DNA from: Banduia mediterranea
GTDB taxonomy: Bacteria; Pseudomonadota; Gammaproteobacteria; Nevskiales; Nevskiaceae
Direction of reading: 5' to 3'
DNA length: 64,000 bases
Assembly (NCBI RefSeq): GCF_031846245.1
Contig: NZ_JAVRIC010000002.1
Span: 62,001-126,000, forward strand
Below, one piece after another: positions 18,506 through 26,764 of the stretch. Within the stretch, counting starts at the first letter, position 1; the number at the start of each line of letters is the position of its first letter. The notes beneath the pieces were generated by a model. The model ran no database searches. It saw nothing but the letters and a program-made list of their open reading frames with translations, and was not told the DNA's origin. A program made the position numbers and the translations under genes.

Positions 18506-19663
18506 ATGCCCCTAAGCCGCCGTGATCTGCTCAAAGGTGCCAAGGCCGCGACCGGCAACGTGCTGGTCTGCATTTTCCAGCGTGGTGCCGCGGATGGTCT
18601 GAACTGTCTGGTGCCGTATGGCGACCCCGGTTACTACGCGAGACGCACGCGCATCGCGATTCCGCCGCCCGGACAGTCGGGCGGGGCGCTCGATCTGAAT
18701 GGGTTCTTCGGACTCAATCCGGCCGCCGCCTCGATGCGTACGCTCTACGATGCCGGCCGTCTGGCGCTGGTGCATGCCGCCGGTGTGCCGCACGGCACGC
18801 GTTCGCACTTCGATGCGCAGGCGCGCGTCGAGGAAGGCATTGCCGCCGGGCTTGCGCTCGACACCGGCTGGATCGGCCGCCACCTCGCCGCCACGGCCTC
18901 GGCCGCCGACCGGCCGTTCCGGGCGACCTCGCTGTCCGGTGCGGTTCCGACCTCGCTGCTCGGCGCGCCCGATCCGCTGGCGGTCTCGGAAATCGACGCC
19001 TTCGGTCTCGGTGATCTCGGCGGCACGCCGTACCAGGACACGCTGGCGGCGCTGTTTCGCGAATCGGTGCCATACGCCGGCACCGCGCAGACCGCGCTTG
19101 CGGCCATGGACGAACTGGCGGCCGCCGACCCCGGACAGTTCATGCCGGCAAACGGCGCCGAATATCCCCCCGGCGAGGCCGGTTCGAAGTTGCTGCAGAC
19201 GGCGCAACTGATCAAAGCCGATCTCGGCGTCGAGGTGGTCTGTCTCGACCTCGGTGGCTGGGACCATCACGAAAACGAGAACAACTATTTGCCGACCTCG
19301 CTCGGCGGTCTGGCCGATGCGTTGCTGGCCTTCGACACCGACCTGGGTGCGCAGATGGAGCGCGTCACCGTCATCGCGATGACCGAGTTCGGGCGTCGCG
19401 TTGGCGACAATGCGTCCAATGGCACCGACCACGGTACCGGCTCGCTGTTCTATGCGCTCGGCGGCGGCGTTGCCGGTGGCCAGATTGCCGGCCCTTGGCC
19501 AGGGCTCGCCGACGCTCAGCTCGCCAGCGGCGAGGATCTGGCGATCACGACCGATACGCGCGGCCTGCTCGCGCAGTGCCTGGAGCGGCGTCTAGGCAAC
19601 GCCGACGCACTGGGACTGTTTCCCAGTTACACGCCGGCAACGGTGCCGGAGCTGTTCGTCTGA
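18506..19663 (+). CDS. DUF1501 family protein (sulfatase-like fold), signal shortened
   Basis: A 385-residue protein of the DUF1501 family, partner of DUF1800. It has CIFQRGAADGLN near the N-terminus, HAAGVPHGTRSHFDAQ, DLGGWDHHENE and TEFGRR, the usual family landmarks, some of which resemble metal-site residues of alkaline-phosphatase-like folds. The N-terminus keeps the twin-arginine pattern SRRDLLKG, but the hydrophobic stretch that normally follows is missing; the mature domain begins almost at once. It may depend on DUF1800 for export or be non-exported. The ATG at 18506 follows GAGGTGAG. Function is unknown. Confidence 0.88.
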   Translation: MPLSRRDLLKGAKAATGNVLVCIFQRGAADGLNCLVPYGDPGYYARRTRIAIPPPGQSGGALDLNGFFGLNPAAASMRTLYDAGRLALVHAAGVPHGTRSHFDAQARVEEGIAAGLALDTGWIGRHLAATASAADRPFRATSLSGAVPTSLLGAPDPLAVSEIDAFGLGDLGGTPYQDTLAALFRESVPYAGTAQTALAAMDELAAADPGQFMPANGAEYPPGEAGSKLLQTAQLIKADLGVEVVCLDLGGWDHHENENNYLPTSLGGLADALLAFDTDLGAQMERVTVIAMTEFGRRVGDNASNGTDHGTGSLFYALGGGVAGGQIAGPWPGLADAQLASGEDLAITTDTRGLLAQCLERRLGNADALGLFPSYTPATVPELFV

Positions 19664-19764
19664 ATCAGGTGGATCGGGCGGACCGTCGAGCGCCCCGGCC
19701 CACAAAAATGACACTCGCCGGCCATCGTCTCGTGCAGCCTCGGGTATTCCGTGCCGCCCATGTA

Positions 19765-19834
19765 AGACGTCGGGGTCAGGACGCCGGGGTCAGACGCCGG
19801 GGTCAGGTCTTGTTCCTAAGACGCCGGGAACGCC
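19765..19834 (+). repeat. Stacked element ends before copy B
   Basis: Three partial units of GACG(T/C)CGGGGTCAG, one continuing to GTCTTGTTCC, precede the full element. They parallel the stacked ends before copy A, with GCCGG replacing GTCGG. Between the DUF1501 stop (19663) and here I see no other feature. Confidence 0.65.
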
Positions 19835-20125
19835 GGGGTCAGGTCTTGTTCCTTGCCAAATTTTTTTTGGCTTCGCTACGTTCCCGGCATGACCCGCCCT
19901 CTGCGTATCGAATTCCCCGGCGCGATCCATCATGTGATGGCGCGCGGCAATGCCCGTCAAGCAATCTTCCTCAATGACGAAGATCGCGACGCCTACGAGA
20001 GCGGACACCGGCAACTTCCGCAGATCGGTGCGCACTTCGGGTAGCACTACTCGACTACTCGACGGTAAGCCGGATCGCGCGAGGTGTGGATCGGCGGGCT
20101 GCGTCAAGGCGCAAGACCTGACCCC
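19835..20125 (+). mobile_element. RAYT/Y1-transposase-derived element, copy B (internally deleted)
   Basis: A 291-bp near-identical copy of the element at 16456, in the same orientation, with the same 14-bp inverted ends (19835-19848 and 20112-20125). The transposase start (ATG near 19889) reads MTRPLRIEFPGAIHHVMARG and then stops early, as in copy A. A T-run near 19860 is longer than in copy A. The shared internal deletion means one truncated element was multiplied, so a full-length transposase elsewhere may have acted in trans. Confidence 0.85.
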
Positions 20126-20183
20126 GACCTCTGCTCGTGTCCAAATATGCTTGACTCCGAAAGACGGTATCTACTGGCGCGTC

Positions 20184-21605
20184 TTACTTTGATACCGCCG
20201 GTACCCGGCCGTAGACGTCGTCGAAGCGAACGATATCGTCCTCACCGAGATACGAACCGCTCTGCACCTCGATCAGTTCAAGCAAAACCTTGCCCGGGTT
20301 TTCGAGGCGATGTGTCACGCCCAGCGGGATATAGGTGGACTGGTTTTCCGTCAGCATCTGTACGTTGTCACCGACGGAGACCATCGCCGTGCCGGAGACC
20401 ACCACCCAATGCTCGGCACGATGGTGATGCATCTGCAGGGACAGCTTCTGCCCCGGCTTCACGGTGATGTACTTCACCTGGAAGCGTGATCCCAGGGACA
20501 GGGTTTCATAGCTGCCCCAGGGCCGCAAAACCGTGGCGTGCTGATGTGCTTCGCTACGCTTGCTGGCGCGCAGCCGCGAGACGATTTTCTTCACGTCCTG
20601 CGTGCGACTCTTGTCAATGACCAGCACCGCATCCTTGGTTTCGACGATCACGCTGTCCTTGATACCGCAGGCGGCTACCAGGCGGCTCTCGGCGTGCACC
20701 AGGGTGCCGCTGCAATCGTCGAACACCACATCGCCCGACGAGACGTTGCCGTCACCGTCGGCTCCCAGCAACTCCAGAAAGTTCCAGCTTCCGACGTCGT
20801 CCCAGCCACAATCCATCGGCACGACCACGGCGCGGGCAGTCCGCTCCATCACCGCGTAATCGATCGAATCAGACTCGATCACGCGAAAGGATGGCGGCAA
20901 GCGAATGAAATCCAGATCCTTGCTCGCGCCTTCCAGAGCCACGCGCACGCCATCGAGCATTTCCGGCTTGAACCGGGCCAGTTCGCTCAGAAAGGTCTTG
21001 GCCTTGAACAGGAACAGGCCGGCGTTCCAGTAATAGTCGCCTGCGTCCAGATAGCTCTGCGCAAGGGCTTCGTCCGGCTTTTCCACGAACGCGGCGACCG
21101 TGAATGCGCAGGCGTCCAGCGCTGCGCCCTGCTGGATGTAGCCGTAGCCGGTTTCCGCACGCGTCGGCTTGATACCGAAAGTGACGATATGGTCCTGGGC
21201 AGCCGCGGCGCAGGCGGACACCGCACAAAGACCGAAGGCCGGGGCATCCGCCACGTAGTGATCCGCCGCCATCACGAACAGCTGTGCGTCGTCGCCATAG
21301 CGCTTTTGGGCGTGCAGCGCGGCAATCGCGGCGGCCGGCGCGGTGTTGCGGCCTTCCGGTTCCAGGATGATCGTGGCATTGGCGATCCCGATCTCGCGCA
21401 GCTGCTCCGCCACGATGAAACGGTGCTGCTCGCCGCACACCACGATCGGGGCCGCCGCGCCTTCGATCGCCTGCGCGCGCAAGGCCGTGTGCTGCAGGAG
21501 CGTGTGATCACCAAACAGCTTGAGAAACTGCTTGGGGTAGGACTCACGCGACAAGGGCCACAGACGGGACCCAGTGCCTCCAGCGATCAAAACGGGAATC
21601 AGCAT
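20184..21605 (-). CDS. manC: Mannose-1-phosphate guanylyltransferase / mannose-6-phosphate isomerase
   Basis: A 473-residue bifunctional type II enzyme that makes GDP-mannose and interconverts mannose-6-P and fructose-6-P for polysaccharide synthesis. The N-terminal pyrophosphorylase domain has AGGTGSRLWPLSR and YPKQFL, the FVEKPDEA substrate loop and DCGWDDVGSW. The C-terminal cupin isomerase domain (about 350-473) has RPWGSYE, the metal-site region MHHHRAEHWVVVSG and the final RFDDVYGR. It lies downstream of the phosphomannomutase gene on the same strand, forming a two-gene GDP-mannose unit. Confidence 0.95.
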   Translation of the reverse strand: MLIPVLIAGGTGSRLWPLSRESYPKQFLKLFGDHTLLQHTALRAQAIEGAAAPIVVCGEQHRFIVAEQLREIGIANATIILEPEGRNTAPAAAIAALHAQKRYGDDAQLFVMAADHYVADAPAFGLCAVSACAAAAQDHIVTFGIKPTRAETGYGYIQQGAALDACAFTVAAFVEKPDEALAQSYLDAGDYYWNAGLFLFKAKTFLSELARFKPEMLDGVRVALEGASKDLDFIRLPPSFRVIESDSIDYAVMERTARAVVVPMDCGWDDVGSWNFLELLGADGDGNVSSGDVVFDDCSGTLVHAESRLVAACGIKDSVIVETKDAVLVIDKSRTQDVKKIVSRLRASKRSEAHQHATVLRPWGSYETLSLGSRFQVKYITVKPGQKLSLQMHHHRAEHWVVVSGTAMVSVGDNVQMLTENQSTYIPLGVTHRLENPGKVLLELIEVQSGSYLGEDDIVRFDDVYGRVPAVSK

Positions 21606-21701
21606 CTCACTATCCTCTTCGGGGTTTCGGGCCGGCTACAGGCGACTTGTGATGAATCATAACCAATGCTCGCGCCTCTACATGTTCGACGGCGAGCCTC
21701 C

Positions 21702-21739
21702 CGTCATTCCGGGGCCGCGCAGCGGAACCCGGAATGACG
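21702..21739. repeat. 12-bp perfect inverted repeat CGTCATTCCGGG / CCCGGAATGACG
   Basis: The two arms (21702-21713 and 21728-21739) flank a 14-base GC-rich loop in the 158-bp space between manB and manC. This is a typical dispersed intergenic palindrome of proteobacteria. It has no T-run on either side, so I do not call it a terminator; it could affect mRNA stability between the two genes. Confidence 0.75.
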
Positions 21740-21763
21740 AGACCAGCGGCGGGTTCTACAGCC

Positions 21764-23119
21764 TCAATCCACGCCACCGATCAGCGCCAGAATTTCGGCC
21801 GTCCGCGTCTTCATCAGGTCAATATCTCCACGCGATTCCACGTTGAGCCGCAATACCGGCTCGGTGTTCGATCCCCGAAGGTTGAATCGCCAGTCCGCGA
21901 ATTCCAGACTCAATCCATCCGTACGGTCATCCACCAAGGCTTGGGGTGCGTAGCGCGCCTCGATGCGGGCAATGGTTTCAGTAATGCTGTCGACACGGCG
22001 GTTGATCTCGCCGCTGGACGGAAACTTGGCGATACGCTGCTCCACCAACGACGACAAGGTTTCACCGCGAACGGACATCAGCGCCGCCACCAGCAACCAA
22101 GGGATATTGCCGTTGTCGCAATAGGCGAATTCGCGGAAGTAGTGATGCGCGCTCATTTCGCCGCCGTAGATCGCATCTTCCAGCCGCATGCGTTCCTTGA
22201 TGAAGGCGTGGCCGGTCTTGGACAGCACCGGCACACCGCCGGCCGCCGTGACCACGTCCACCGTGTTCCAGGTCAATCGCGGGTCGTGGATGATCTTGGC
22301 ACCGGGCTCGCGCTTGAGCATCGTCTCCGCCAGCAATCCGACGATGTAGTACCCCTCGATGAACTCGCCACGCTCGTCGAACAGAAAACAGCGGTCGAAG
22401 TCCCCGTCCCAGGCCACGCCGAAATCCGCGCCGGATTCGACCACCGCCTTCGAGGTGCTGGCGCGGTTCTCCGGCAGCAGCGGGTTGGGGATGCCATTGG
22501 GGAAATCGCCGTCCGGCTCGTGGTGGATGCGCACGAACTCGAAAGGCAGGTGCGGCGCCAGCGCATCGATCAGCAGACCGGCGCCGCCGTTGCCGGCGTT
22601 GACCACGATCTTCAGCGGCCGCAAGGGCATGTCCTTGACGTAGGCAAGCAGATGCTGGACGTAGGCCCCGCGACACGAAACCTCGCGCATCGCGCCAAGC
22701 TCGGCCGGCAGCTCGCTGTCGTCCTCACGCGTGGCACGCTCCAGATCGTTGAGCCCGCTGTCCCCGGAAATCGGCAGAGCCCCCCTGCCGACCAGCTTCA
22801 TGCCGTTGTACTCCATGGGATTGTGCGAGGCCGTCACCATGATTGCGCCGTCCACGCCCGGCTGCTGCGCGGCGAAATAGGTTTCTTCCGTTCCGCCCAG
22901 GCCCAGGTCGATCACATCCACCCCGCGCGATGCCAGCCCGGCCGCCAAGGCCTGCTGCAAAGGCAGACTCGTGTGCCGGACATCGCGCCCCAGCGCCACG
23001 CAGGCGGGTTGATAACGATCGGCATAGGCCCGCCCCAGGCGATAGGCCAGGGTCGGATTCAATTCGTCCGGTACCTTGCCCCGAAGGTCATAGGCCTTGA
23101 AGCAGCTCAGTTTTTCCAT
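21764..23119 (-). CDS. manB: Phosphomannomutase
   Basis: A 451-residue alpha-D-phosphohexomutase converting mannose-6-P to mannose-1-P. It shows [15 protein letters not shown] at the start, the active-site serine loop [14 protein letters not shown], the metal-binding DGDFDRC motif, the sugar-binding [11 protein letters not shown] loop and the phosphate-binding C-terminal [10 protein letters not shown]. The ManB/CpsG type is indicated by length and by the manC neighbour. Together they supply GDP-mannose; no glycosyltransferases are adjacent. Confidence 0.95.
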   Translation of the reverse strand: MEKLSCFKAYDLRGKVPDELNPTLAYRLGRAYADRYQPACVALGRDVRHTSLPLQQALAAGLASRGVDVIDLGLGGTEETYFAAQQPGVDGAIMVTASHNPMEYNGMKLVGRGALPISGDSGLNDLERATREDDSELPAELGAMREVSCRGAYVQHLLAYVKDMPLRPLKIVVNAGNGGAGLLIDALAPHLPFEFVRIHHEPDGDFPNGIPNPLLPENRASTSKAVVESGADFGVAWDGDFDRCFLFDERGEFIEGYYIVGLLAETMLKREPGAKIIHDPRLTWNTVDVVTAAGGVPVLSKTGHAFIKERMRLEDAIYGGEMSAHHYFREFAYCDNGNIPWLLVAALMSVRGETLSSLVEQRIAKFPSSGEINRRVDSITETIARIEARYAPQALVDDRTDGLSLEFADWRFNLRGSNTEPVLRLNVESRGDIDLMKTRTAEILALIGGVD

Positions 23120-23212
23120 GAATTATTCTGGAACGCTTGATGTGTTGGCTGGACGCAACGGCCATGCCGGCCTGCCAGGGTAACGCCTATCGTGCCGGAC
23201 CAAGCTGGATTT

Positions 23213-23634
23213 TCAGGTCGCCCCGGCGCAGCAGTCCCTGGCGGTCGCCGCCAGGCCGGGAAAGATCCTGAGCAGCTTCCTGTCCGACGTGACCAGCAGT
23301 TTACCCAGGCTCTGCGCCAAGGCAACGAACTCACTATCGTAGGCCGAGCACCCGTGCTTCGCCGCCACGGACAGAACGGAGAGGGAATCAATCTCGTACT
23401 CACCGCCCGCCATCAGGTTTTCGGCCTGATGCTGTATCTGACAGGCGGTTTCAAAATCGACGACGTCTTTCGCTGGTACAAGGCCAATATGTTGCGAAAC
23501 TCGCTTCTCCAAGGCCGAGGAGCCAGCCAGGCGCGATCGAACTCCAGCAAGAGTTCCACATTCGGCGTTTCCGTCGTCGGCAGATACAAATACGCGATCA
23601 TATTGGTATCAACCACAATCATTACCACAATCAT
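23213..23634 (-). pseudogene. PIN-domain toxin (VapC/FitB-like), frameshifted
   Basis: Two frames together give a PIN ribonuclease. The first starts at 23634 (MIVVMIVVDTN) and has WRSEFRNIL and ALYQRK. The second continues DVVDFETACQ, CSAYDSEFVALA and LLVTSDRKLL. All four acidic PIN positions are present (Asp in VVDTN, Glu in SEF, Asp in AYDSE, Asp in TSDRK), so only about one missing base near 23473 separates this from an intact toxin. The first 12 bases are duplicated, giving MIVV twice. Its ATG overlaps the antitoxin stop (ATGA). A sequencing error is possible but less likely, as the antitoxin is also shifted. Confidence 0.75.
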
Positions 23635-23889
23635 TTTCGGCCTTCGTTCCTGGCGGCTTCCACGTCCTTGACGTTGATGCGTCGGACTTTTACTTGCTGG
23701 CGCAGCAGCCTGGCCGTGGCCACCATTTCTTGCGGACTGGTCTTCCGGGGCATCGTCTTCTGGGGCATCAATGCAGATTCCAGGCAATGAATCAGCTCGC
23801 TGTTGATACTGCGACGGTGCACTTGCGCCGAGCGCTTGAGGTGTCCGTACAGCTCCTCAGGTATGTTTTTTTATGGTCAGTGCGGGCAT
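23631..23889 (-). pseudogene. FitA/VapB-like ribbon-helix-helix antitoxin, frameshifted at A7
   Basis: From the ATG at 23889 the protein would begin MPALTI-K, and after a run of seven A the family sequence continues in another frame: KNIPEELYGHLKRSAQ, then HRRSINSELIHCLESAL, the ribbon-helix-helix DNA-binding part. Six A instead of seven would restore one open frame of about 86 codons, ending at 23631. The C-terminal half should bind the toxin. Either the gene is broken, or slippage at the A-run gives a low level of full protein, or translation starts later inside the frame. Confidence 0.7.
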
Positions 23890-24122
23890 GACCTCAACGC
23901 CTACGGTTCGATCGAGAGGGTTCCATTGTGGTTGCAATATAAAGCCCTTTCAATCCGAACCGAGCTGGCGCCCGCTATTTCCGAAAACCCGGTCGCCGTT
24001 CAGGGATCCGCGCGGCGAAACGCCTGCTCCCCGGCGGCGCCCGATTCATCCATCGCGCAGCCGGGTGGACTGCAGTATCATCGCGCCCCGTTTGCCCCAC
24101 CCAGAAAAACGGGAACCCTGCC

Positions 24123-25304
24123 GTGGATACTTCGCTTGCCGAACGCGTCGGCCGCATCAAGCCGTCCCCCACCCTCGCCATCACCGCCAAGGCCGCAGAA
24201 CTGCGTGCCGCCGGGCAGGATGTGCTCTCCCTGAGCGCCGGCGAGCCGGACTTCGACACCCCCGAGCACATCAAGCAAGCCGCAATCAAGGCTATTCGCG
24301 ACGGCTTCACCAAGTACACCGCGGTCGGCGGCACGCCGAGCCTGAAAAAGGCGATCATCGCCAAGCACGAGCGGGACAACGGCCTGAAGTACGAGCCGGC
24401 CCAGGTCGTTGCTTCGGTCGGCGGCAAGCAGGCCTGCTACAACCTGTGCCAGGCACTGCTCAACGACGGCGACGAAGTCATCATCCCGGCGCCGTACTGG
24501 GTGTCCTACCCAGACATGGCGCTGCTGGCCGGCGGCGTTCCGATGGTCGTGGAAACCGCCGCCGAAACGCGGCTGAAGATGACGCCGGCGCAGCTCGAAG
24601 CCGCGATCACGCCCAGGACCCGGCTGCTGTTCCTCAACAGCCCGTCCAACCCCTCCGGCATGGCCTACACCAAGGCGGAGCTTGCGGCGCTGGGCGAGGT
24701 CCTGCTCAAGCATCCGCGCATCGTCATCGCCAGCGATGACATGTACGAAAAAATCCTGTGGGCGCCGGAACCCTTCGCCAACATCGTCAACGCCTGCCCG
24801 GAGCTGTACGAGCGCACCGTCGTCATCCACGCCGTCTCCAAGACCTATTCGATGACCGGCTGGCGCCTCGGCTGGGCCTGCGGGCCGAAGTGGATCATCT
24901 CCGCGATGAGCAAGATCCAGTCGCAGTCCACCTCCAACCCCACCTCCATCGCCCAGGTTGCGGCCGAAACCGCGCTCAACGGCGACCAGGCCTGCGTCGC
25001 GGAAATGACCGCAGCGTTCAAGGCCCGGCACGACCGCCTGGTGGCAGACCTCAACGCGATCGACGGCATCGAATGCGCCCCGGGCGACGGCACCTTCTAC
25101 GCCTTCCCCGATTTCGCCGGCGCCATCCGGCGCCTGGGGCTGGAAAACGACCTGGCGCTGGGCGACCTGTTGCTGCAAAAGGCCCTGGTCGCCCTGGTAC
25201 CCGGTTCCGCATTCGGTTCGGAAGGATTCGCCCGGCTGTCTTTCGCCACCAGTGAAACGGTGCTGGAACAAAGCGTGCACCGCATCCGCGAAGCGCTCGC
25301 CTAA
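24123..25304 (+). CDS. Class I aspartate-type aminotransferase
   Basis: A 393-residue PLP enzyme of the aspartate/prephenate aminotransferase subgroup (Igamma), making aspartate or related amino acids in the cytoplasm. Landmarks are LSAGEPDFDTPEHI, FTKYTAVGGTPSL, the PAPYWVSYPDM strand, NSPSNPSGMAY, and the PLP lysine in SKTYSMTGWRLGW, plus SFATSE with the substrate-binding Arg just before. The likely start is GTG at 24123, since no ATG fits the N-terminus. It is monocistronic, with a 230-bp upstream spacer containing an AT-rich patch (23935-23945). Confidence 0.92.
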   Translation: MDTSLAERVGRIKPSPTLAITAKAAELRAAGQDVLSLSAGEPDFDTPEHIKQAAIKAIRDGFTKYTAVGGTPSLKKAIIAKHERDNGLKYEPAQVVASVGGKQACYNLCQALLNDGDEVIIPAPYWVSYPDMALLAGGVPMVVETAAETRLKMTPAQLEAAITPRTRLLFLNSPSNPSGMAYTKAELAALGEVLLKHPRIVIASDDMYEKILWAPEPFANIVNACPELYERTVVIHAVSKTYSMTGWRLGWACGPKWIISAMSKIQSQSTSNPTSIAQVAAETALNGDQACVAEMTAAFKARHDRLVADLNAIDGIECAPGDGTFYAFPDFAGAIRRLGLENDLALGDLLLQKALVALVPGSAFGSEGFARLSFATSETVLEQSVHRIREALA

Positions 25305-25319
25305 CAGAGAATGCCTTTG

Positions 25320-25342
25320 ACCTTCTCCCTCCGGGAGAAGGT
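25320..25342. repeat. 10-bp-stem palindrome after the aminotransferase
   Basis: ACCTTCTCCC and GGGAGAAGGT pair around a TCC loop, 15 bases after the stop codon. The sequence continues GGCGAGAAGCC..GATGAGGGCGC, resembling the element at 11724. A terminator role is possible, but no T-run follows; I read it as a REP-type palindrome. Confidence 0.7.
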
Positions 25343-25507
25343 GGCGAGAAGCCGTCGGATGAGGGCGCTTTTCGCCGGCTCACACCGATCAGGGTCGGGC
25401 CAATACCAGGCAACAATCATCGTGCCGGCCGGACACCGGGAAGGAACAATCAGGCAGGCGTTGCGCGCCTCACCCCGGCTCACTACAATGCGCGCCCACG
25501 ACGATAT

Positions 25508-25583
<76 letters not shown>

Positions 25584-25586
25584 TAC

Positions 25587-26598
25587 AATCAATGATTTGG
25601 AAGTGGTTGAATCGCAACATATGCCTCACTTCCAAAACTTTTCCAAAACTCGTCACTGAGCCGCGCTCTGCCGATGCTCAAGAACCGGGGCCTGTAGCCC
25701 TCTTATTTACGACGGAGTCTGCGCGGCACGCCCCGGCTCCTTGAGCACCTGCACCGGCGTTTCGTCCGCGTGTATCACCGGCTGGCCGAGCAGTTGGTCC
25801 CGCAAAGCCAGATACAGCGGTGTCAGCCGGTCGGCGGCCTGGATCATCCAGTTGCCAGCGTCGTGCGCGACAGCTCGATGCCATCTTCGTAAAAACCCTC
25901 TTCCAGCCGGTACAGCGGCATCGCGCGCTGGTACTTCTCGGCAATCACGTGTGCCAGCAGATTAGCGGTCGGCAGGCGCCGGGGCGGTCTTGATGCCCTC
26001 GCTGCAGGCCCGGCTTGGCGCGCGGGCTCGTCGCAGCGGCGGGCTTTCCCACGGGCACGGCGCAGGCTGGCGCCGTCGAAATGCTGCGCCAGGCCCAGCA
26101 CCACACCTGATGTCAGCCGCTCTTCAATACCGGCGCTCGCCAGCGCTTCGATCGCCGGAACCTCATCCTCGATCGTGATCGGAATCAGCTGCACGACATC
26201 GCGTGCCTTGGCTTTCCCCAGTCGCCGCCGCCAGTCGTAAAAACTCCACGCACTCAATCCATGCATCCGGCAGTAGCCGGCAACGCTCAGCTTGCTCGCG
26301 CGCTGCGCGTCCACCAGTTGCCGCCAGTACTCCGACCCTCGTGACTTCGACATCGCTGCGTCCCTCCGCAGCTGCCTGAATGAAGGGACGCATCCTGACG
26401 CAGCGCGTCAGCTCACTGAAGGTGGGAGGATTTGGCGCTTACCCCAGGCCAGCACCTCCGGATGGGCATCCGCCAGGTCAACATGGCCTGCAACTCCAAG
26501 CCAATCTCGTGCTCGGCGTTGCGTTCGAATATACTAGTCTGGACGTTGCGTTCCATACGCATCGGTTACCCAGTTTTTTGTTGGTAAATCAATGATTT
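25587..26598 (+). repeat. 12-bp direct repeats (AATCAATGATTT) flanking the IS66 remnant
   Basis: AATCAATGATTT occurs at 25587-25598, four bases after the tRNA-Asn, and again at 26587-26598, beyond the IS66 remnant, exactly 1000 bases apart. The interval contains only transposase debris. The repeats may be ends of a decayed inserted element; IS66 elements usually make 8-bp target duplications, so they are not a simple IS66 footprint. Confidence 0.55.
25707..26353 (-). mobile_element. IS66-family remnant (fused TnpA and transposase fragments)
   Basis: The minus-strand frame from 26353 begins as an IS66 accessory TnpA-like protein: WRQLVDAQRASKLSVAGYC, HGLSAWSFYDWRRRL, then GVVLGLAQHFDGASL. It then runs straight into an inner piece of the IS66 transposase (TANLLAHVIAEKY, AMPLYRLEEGFYEDGIELSR). 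A one-base loss near 25857 shifts the frame, after which WMIQAADRL, LYLALRDQLLGQ and HADETPVQVLKE continue to a stop at 25707. TnpB and most of the transposase are gone, so the element is dead. Confidence 0.82.
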
Positions 26599-26764
26599 AA
26601 CGACCATGGTTTTACCAGCTTAACGAGGGTTTTATCGCCATTTGTCGGAAAACGACAGCACTATCAAAATATTAGCGTTTCTGGACGGAAACCAATCTAA
26701 GTAAAGGGGCGTCGCACCGCCGATCCCGCGAGCCCGTGCAAGTTAATACGGAGTCAAAAGTCCC
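26354..26764 (+). promoter_or_regulatory. AT-rich leader of the quinohemoprotein dehydrogenase gene
   Basis: This 411-bp gene-free stretch begins with debris next to the IS66 remnant (to about 26540) and becomes AT-rich from about 26560 to 26710, in contrast to the GC-rich flanks. A small hairpin, TGTCG-GAAAA-CGACA, lies near 26644-26658. I expect the promoter of the dehydrogenase here but cannot define its boxes. The ribosome-binding site is weak (CGGAG about 12 bases before the ATG). Confidence 0.4.

Noticed and set aside
25320-25342. Palindrome after the aminotransferase considered as a rho-independent terminator
   Set aside because: No T-run follows, and a related sequence occurs at 11724, so a dispersed REP-type element is the better reading.
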